Of a DNA stretch of 64,000 bases, positions 60,773 through 64,000 are shown one piece after another; positions within the stretch are counted from its first letter, which is position 1; each line of letters starts with the position of its first letter. The translations under genes were made by a program, and so were the position numbers. The stretch is taken from NCBI RefSeq assembly GCF_029784155.1, contig NC_073693.1, positions 148,926,843 to 148,990,842 on the forward strand, given 5' to 3'. The notes beneath the pieces are model-generated. The model was not told where the DNA came from, made no database searches, and worked only from the letters and a program-made list of their open reading frames with translations. The DNA comes from Uranotaenia lowii (Eukaryota > Arthropoda > Insecta > Diptera > Culicidae).

Positions 60773-61445
60773 CATGGGTGGCCTGCGAACACCAATTTGT
60801 GGTCCGCGGGTCTCTGATAAGCTTCAATGCTATGAAAGAAGTATTATACTTACAAAACAGAACAAGATATTAATATTTCTTAAAAAATGTGTGTTGGCAA
60901 TGGACTGTATTTTTGGCGAACTAAATAAAAAAAAACACGCTTAATTAGCACTTCTATTTTCTTCTTTGTTATTTTCAACTTTTTCTCTAACATTCACTTT
61001 GGAAGGTCACTTGTTGGTAGGTTATTTCGCGAAGGACGACGTTGAAACACGCAGATCTGGAATCTTTCGTGCGTGCGCATGGAATAAACGGCAAAAAATT
61101 CTAGATCCTTCCTAATAAAATAATAACGCATTTTTCTGGATCATTCGAGAATCTTCTAGTTCGTTCTGGTAATTTCTATTGCGCTGGAATTCAACAGAGA
61201 TAATTCAAGCCTATTGGCTTGAACAAAATGACAATGGCAAATTGTCGCTCTTTAAAATTTATGAAACAAAAGCCAGACATCACCAAAATGATGAATACGC
61301 AGAATTCATATTGGACTTTGAGAATAGATTCCAAGATTTTGTAAAGCATCGTGTACTTTTTCACGTAGGGGAGAGTGGGGTATCGTGTATTTATGTATGT
61401 ATGTATGTAGATAATCCATCATGGGTGCACGGATTCACCGCAGTT
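60773..61445 (+). mobile_element. Possible hAT relic with transposase fragment
   Basis: 60773-60821 reads CATGGGTGGCCTGCGAAC then GTGGTCCGCGGGTCTC, resembling the CAGGGGTGGCC..CGGCCCGCGGG ends of ZBED/Charlie-type hAT elements. Downstream, a frame (61179-61457) contains DEYAEFILDFENRFQDF, which resembles the EF.xRFQDF segment of GTF2IRD2/ZBED-like transposase-derived proteins. Both matches are from memory. No BED finger or catalytic region is seen, so it would be a broken remnant. Confidence 0.35.
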
Positions 61446-61549
61446 TTATCAAAGTAATGTGCTCATATGCATTCTTCAGATAATACAATTTGACAGATTA
61501 ATCTCCAATGCAGTGTGCACAATACCCGACACCATGGCTTCGTGTAAAC

Positions 61550-61745
61550 TGTTGTGGAATGAATGTATTTTGTGTTGATGAATGTATATTTAAGAGAAAT
61601 TTATCAATGAGCTACACAACTAGTTCAAAATATATAACATTTTCAATGTTATACATTTACTACAGGTATTCCGGCATCCGTGTATATACCTGGCCAGCTG
61701 GCAACTGGTTGGAAATTCCGATTTATAATGTTCATCTTAGCTACG
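61550..61745 (-). mobile_element. SINE (family A) 3' part
   Basis: TGTGGAATGAATGTATT, ACAGGTATTCCGGCATCCG, TGTATATACCTGGCCAGCTG and GCAACTGGTTGGAAATTCC correspond in order to 13165-13300, the tail of the minus-strand SINE there. The tRNA-like head is missing. A (TATG)n run is at 61394-61409. Confidence 0.65.
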
Positions 61746-62368
61746 ACCGATAATGGTCGGTAAAACTATACTTAGATCCAAACACAATCCACCTGGCTCC
61801 TTGAATTAAGGTTTATACTTCTTGAGCTGATGTTTTGTCAGCTATCTTCATTTCACTACCCTTCTCCCCCATTTCTTCACTAAGCTTAAACACCTTTGCT
61901 AATTAGCACCCAATGCATACACTTTCATTTTAATTTCTAACAACTCTTCTTTCGCTTTAAATTTGATTTTTTTTTCTTCAACAATCACAATACCTTCCAT
62001 GGTTGAGTTTTCAATAAGAAAGGTAAAAGCTCTGCGACAAAATGCTCGGATCGATTGGAATCGATTTTGACAGTTCTTTTTTGTTTCAGATGTCACTTCT
62101 CTTATATACAGGTTCACTAATAGAGAATTCGTTTTCAAGTGGAACTCTCTGAAAATATTCGGCGTTGCTTGCGCTCTCACCAATACTATCATGAATTTTG
62201 ACAGCACGTGCTTCCCGATGTAAACAAATATCAGCTGGTTGGTTTATTTCTATACCGCAAAAATTGCGTTCGAGCTGTTTTTTTTCTCTTTATTATCCCG
62301 AAGAACGGAAACTTGTTCCGGATTCAATACCCGTGCCGTTTCCAACAGAGGCGGAGAATTTCACCTGG

Positions 62369-62545
62369 ATGGCACGTTCCAAAGCAAACAACGCTCCCAA
62401 GAAGAAATGTGGCCAGAAGGCTTGCTGCAATCGGTTCCAGACGACGCCGAAAAAGAGCAGCAAATCAGAGTGCAAAAAGGCCAACCCAAAGATCTGGTGG
62501 AATCGCCCAAACCGAAAAGTTTTCTTGTTCGGGAGGGTCCTATAA
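62369..62545 (+). CDS. Candidate small Lys/Cys-rich basic protein
   Basis: An ATG-initiated 58-codon frame, MARSKANNAPKKKCGQKACC ... ANPKIWWNRPNRK. It is about a quarter Lys, with four Cys, strongly basic, and has no membrane segment. The third codon position is about two-thirds G/C in an AT-rich region, which favours coding. AATAAA occurs at 62750, about 205 bases after the stop. Composition suggests a DNA-binding protein of protamine-like type. Alternatively the start and scattered blocks (a GCAAAC..GCTC.CAAG stretch, GGTGGAAT before AAACCG, GCTACCAG) resemble a frameshifted histone H3 pseudogene. The frame is also open upstream to 62198, and other frames are open, so the assignment is tentative. 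Confidence 0.35.
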   Translation: MARSKANNAPKKKCGQKACCNRFQTTPKKSSKSECKKANPKIWWNRPNRKVFLFGRVL

Positions 62546-62655
62546 GTTGGTCTCCACAGCAAGAAGCGTTCAGCTGCATCGAAGCTACTCTGCTACCAGC
62601 CAGCTTCGAGCTGTGCCTTACACACTCATTTGGCGCAACACCTTAAACTTGTAAA

Positions 62656-64000
62656 ATTGACCCATTATTGCGAACAGCCGAGATCTGTCAAAAAAAGTGT
62701 CGTTTCCTCGAGTCAATTTTACACATTATTTAGAAAAGCTGGCTTACTAAATAAAGGGTAGTTTTTTAACTTGTCATTCAGAATATAGAACTCTTTCTGC
62801 CGTGACCGATCTCGTTCGACGATTCAATGAATCGGTTAATGCTGAAAGATCAGTTCAATAGATTGAGTTGATTGAATATTTTCCTATTCTATAACAGGAG
62901 CATGAAAATGATTCCTTGCCGAATACAGAAATTCAAAACTAACTGATTTGTTTTTATTATTTTCTTTCCATACTTCTGACATTTTAAGGGCTAACATCAA
63001 AGGGCTGACATCGCAGAGCGGGCTTCCAAAATAATGTGTAGATTTTACATGCTTACATTACTAATTTTCACCTCTGCTTTGACGTACATGCTGTGTACAC
63101 TATAAGGGGTACAAGGACTTTACATGAAAAAGGAGTTAACCCAGTCTTTTCCGATAACGGGTCAAAACTACACTATAAGGGGTTGCGCCAGATGAGTGTG
63201 TAGGGTGACGATGCTCGGTTGCGCCAAGTCCCGAATTCCCACCCGTTGCCCTTCAAAAACGGTAGTTCGAGACTACACCCGCATTGGGAGCTTGAATTTC
63301 GTTCGTTTCGGTCTGTTAGCACAATTTTCTTCCCCGAGTTCCAAGAATTTTTTTTTGTAATCTTAAAATGGAAATAGGTACTCGAACGAAGATGAGATTT
63401 GCGAGAAATAAACGTTCAAAATACCGGAACCTTCAAGCTGGGGTAACTGCAGTCTAGCAGCAGCAAACATAGACCGCCCAGAATCAGCCGGTATTGCAGT
63501 TCATCAGAGCCAGAGGCGAATCTACCAAGCAAAATTAATCTGAAATCTTCACAATTCAACATAATATATCTAGAGTTTGTTTTGATTACGTCGTATGAAC
63601 CAATATAAACAAAACCGAGTTATCTACTGCAAACTATCGATAAAGATGAGTTCTTTGTTTTGTAAGAATTTGGTTTCATTTGATCAATGAATAACTTTAC
63701 CAAATTGATTTTAATTTAGGACGTATGATGAGTTTCTTGTTTTTGAGTGCATTTTGGTTTTTGCGACGTTTTGCATTGCACGGAACTATCGTGCAAAACA
63801 AAGGTCTTAAAACAACAGTTCGGTATTTTGGTTCTTGCGACCAAATGCATTTTCTTTGAAAATACGTCAGTAGAAATGTAAAAAGGTTTAGTAGTTGAAA
63901 GAAATTGTGAGTTCAAGTGGTTTTAGCTATGCCAATAAAACAGATGACATCAAAACGTTGCTAGGTAAGTTTAATAAAAGGAACTTAGAATTGAGCAAAA
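62656..64000. other. No confirmed gene
   Basis: Contains a spaced duplicate CACTATAAGGGGT at 63098 and 63171, a GC-richer block at 63170-63300 without an identifiable frame, and the second copy of a dispersed repeat (63585-63900). Nothing else is supported. Confidence 0.4.
63585..63900 (+). repeat. Dispersed repeat, copy 2
   Basis: Diverged partner of 57193-57515, with the landmarks listed there in the same order and orientation. Confidence 0.6.

Noticed and set aside
62369..62636. Firm call of a histone H3 pseudogene
   Set aside because: Blocks resemble H3 only with several frameshifts and gaps introduced by eye. Kept only as an alternative to the intact basic ORF.

Overview
The window looks like repeat-rich, AT-rich intergenic or intronic DNA of a dipteran, most likely a culicid mosquito. 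I infer this from the repeat content: TA-flanked MITEs with CCGTAAAACGGGGTAAC-type ends, palindromic elements with CACAGTAAACG ends, tRNA-derived SINEs, CTTTCT..AGAAAGG repeats, a LINE with a (CAA)n tail, and short 60-80 nt intron-like intervals. The genus cannot be fixed by eye. I found no complete, recognisable host protein-coding gene and no true tRNA or rRNA gene. The candidate coding exons are small and uncertain.

Layout. 1-5.3 kb: a short two-unit tandem repeat, then a Helentron/HINE-like element with a 143-bp tandem array. 5.3-8.3 kb: a hAT-type element with a perfect 8-bp target duplication, carrying a nested 5'-truncated LINE reverse-transcriptase relic. 8.5-10.5 kb: a foldback element with about 500-bp inverted arms. 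13.0-19.0 kb: a TA-flanked MITE split by a 4.6-kb insertion and also carrying a small hAT MITE. 19-23.7 kb: nothing recognisable. 23.7-28 kb: a dense cluster of SINEs and MITEs, including a near-perfect 405-bp palindrome nested in another MITE. 29.5-32.7 kb: scattered repeats. 32.7-37.7 kb: nothing firm. 37.7-39.4 kb: a three-level nest (MITE in MITE in SINE). 40.8-41.7 kb: a SINE and a HINE head.

42.5-47.7 kb holds the most interesting object: a complete, very young LTR retroelement. Its 306-bp LTRs appear identical, it has a 5-bp target duplication, a primer-binding site and a polypurine tract, but no gag-pol. In place of coding sequence its leader carries an array of hairpins with a near-constant CGGATA loop and covarying stems. 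It also contains an intron-bearing candidate transcript.

48.5-50.7 kb: a 5'-truncated LINE whose (CAA)n tail has grown to two pure arrays of about 148 and 296 units. 51.2-55.8 kb: a large HINE-like element with about 150-bp tandem units, an internal tandem duplication, and a CACTA-type foldback element inserted into only one duplicate, so the empty site is preserved. 55.8-64 kb: another MITE, a degenerate 80-bp tandem repeat, a hAT relic with a possible transposase fragment, and a small Lys/Cys-rich ORF followed by AATAAA.

The elements form a readable insertion stratigraphy rather than a set of cooperating genes. All coordinates and alignments were made by eye, so percent identities are not given.
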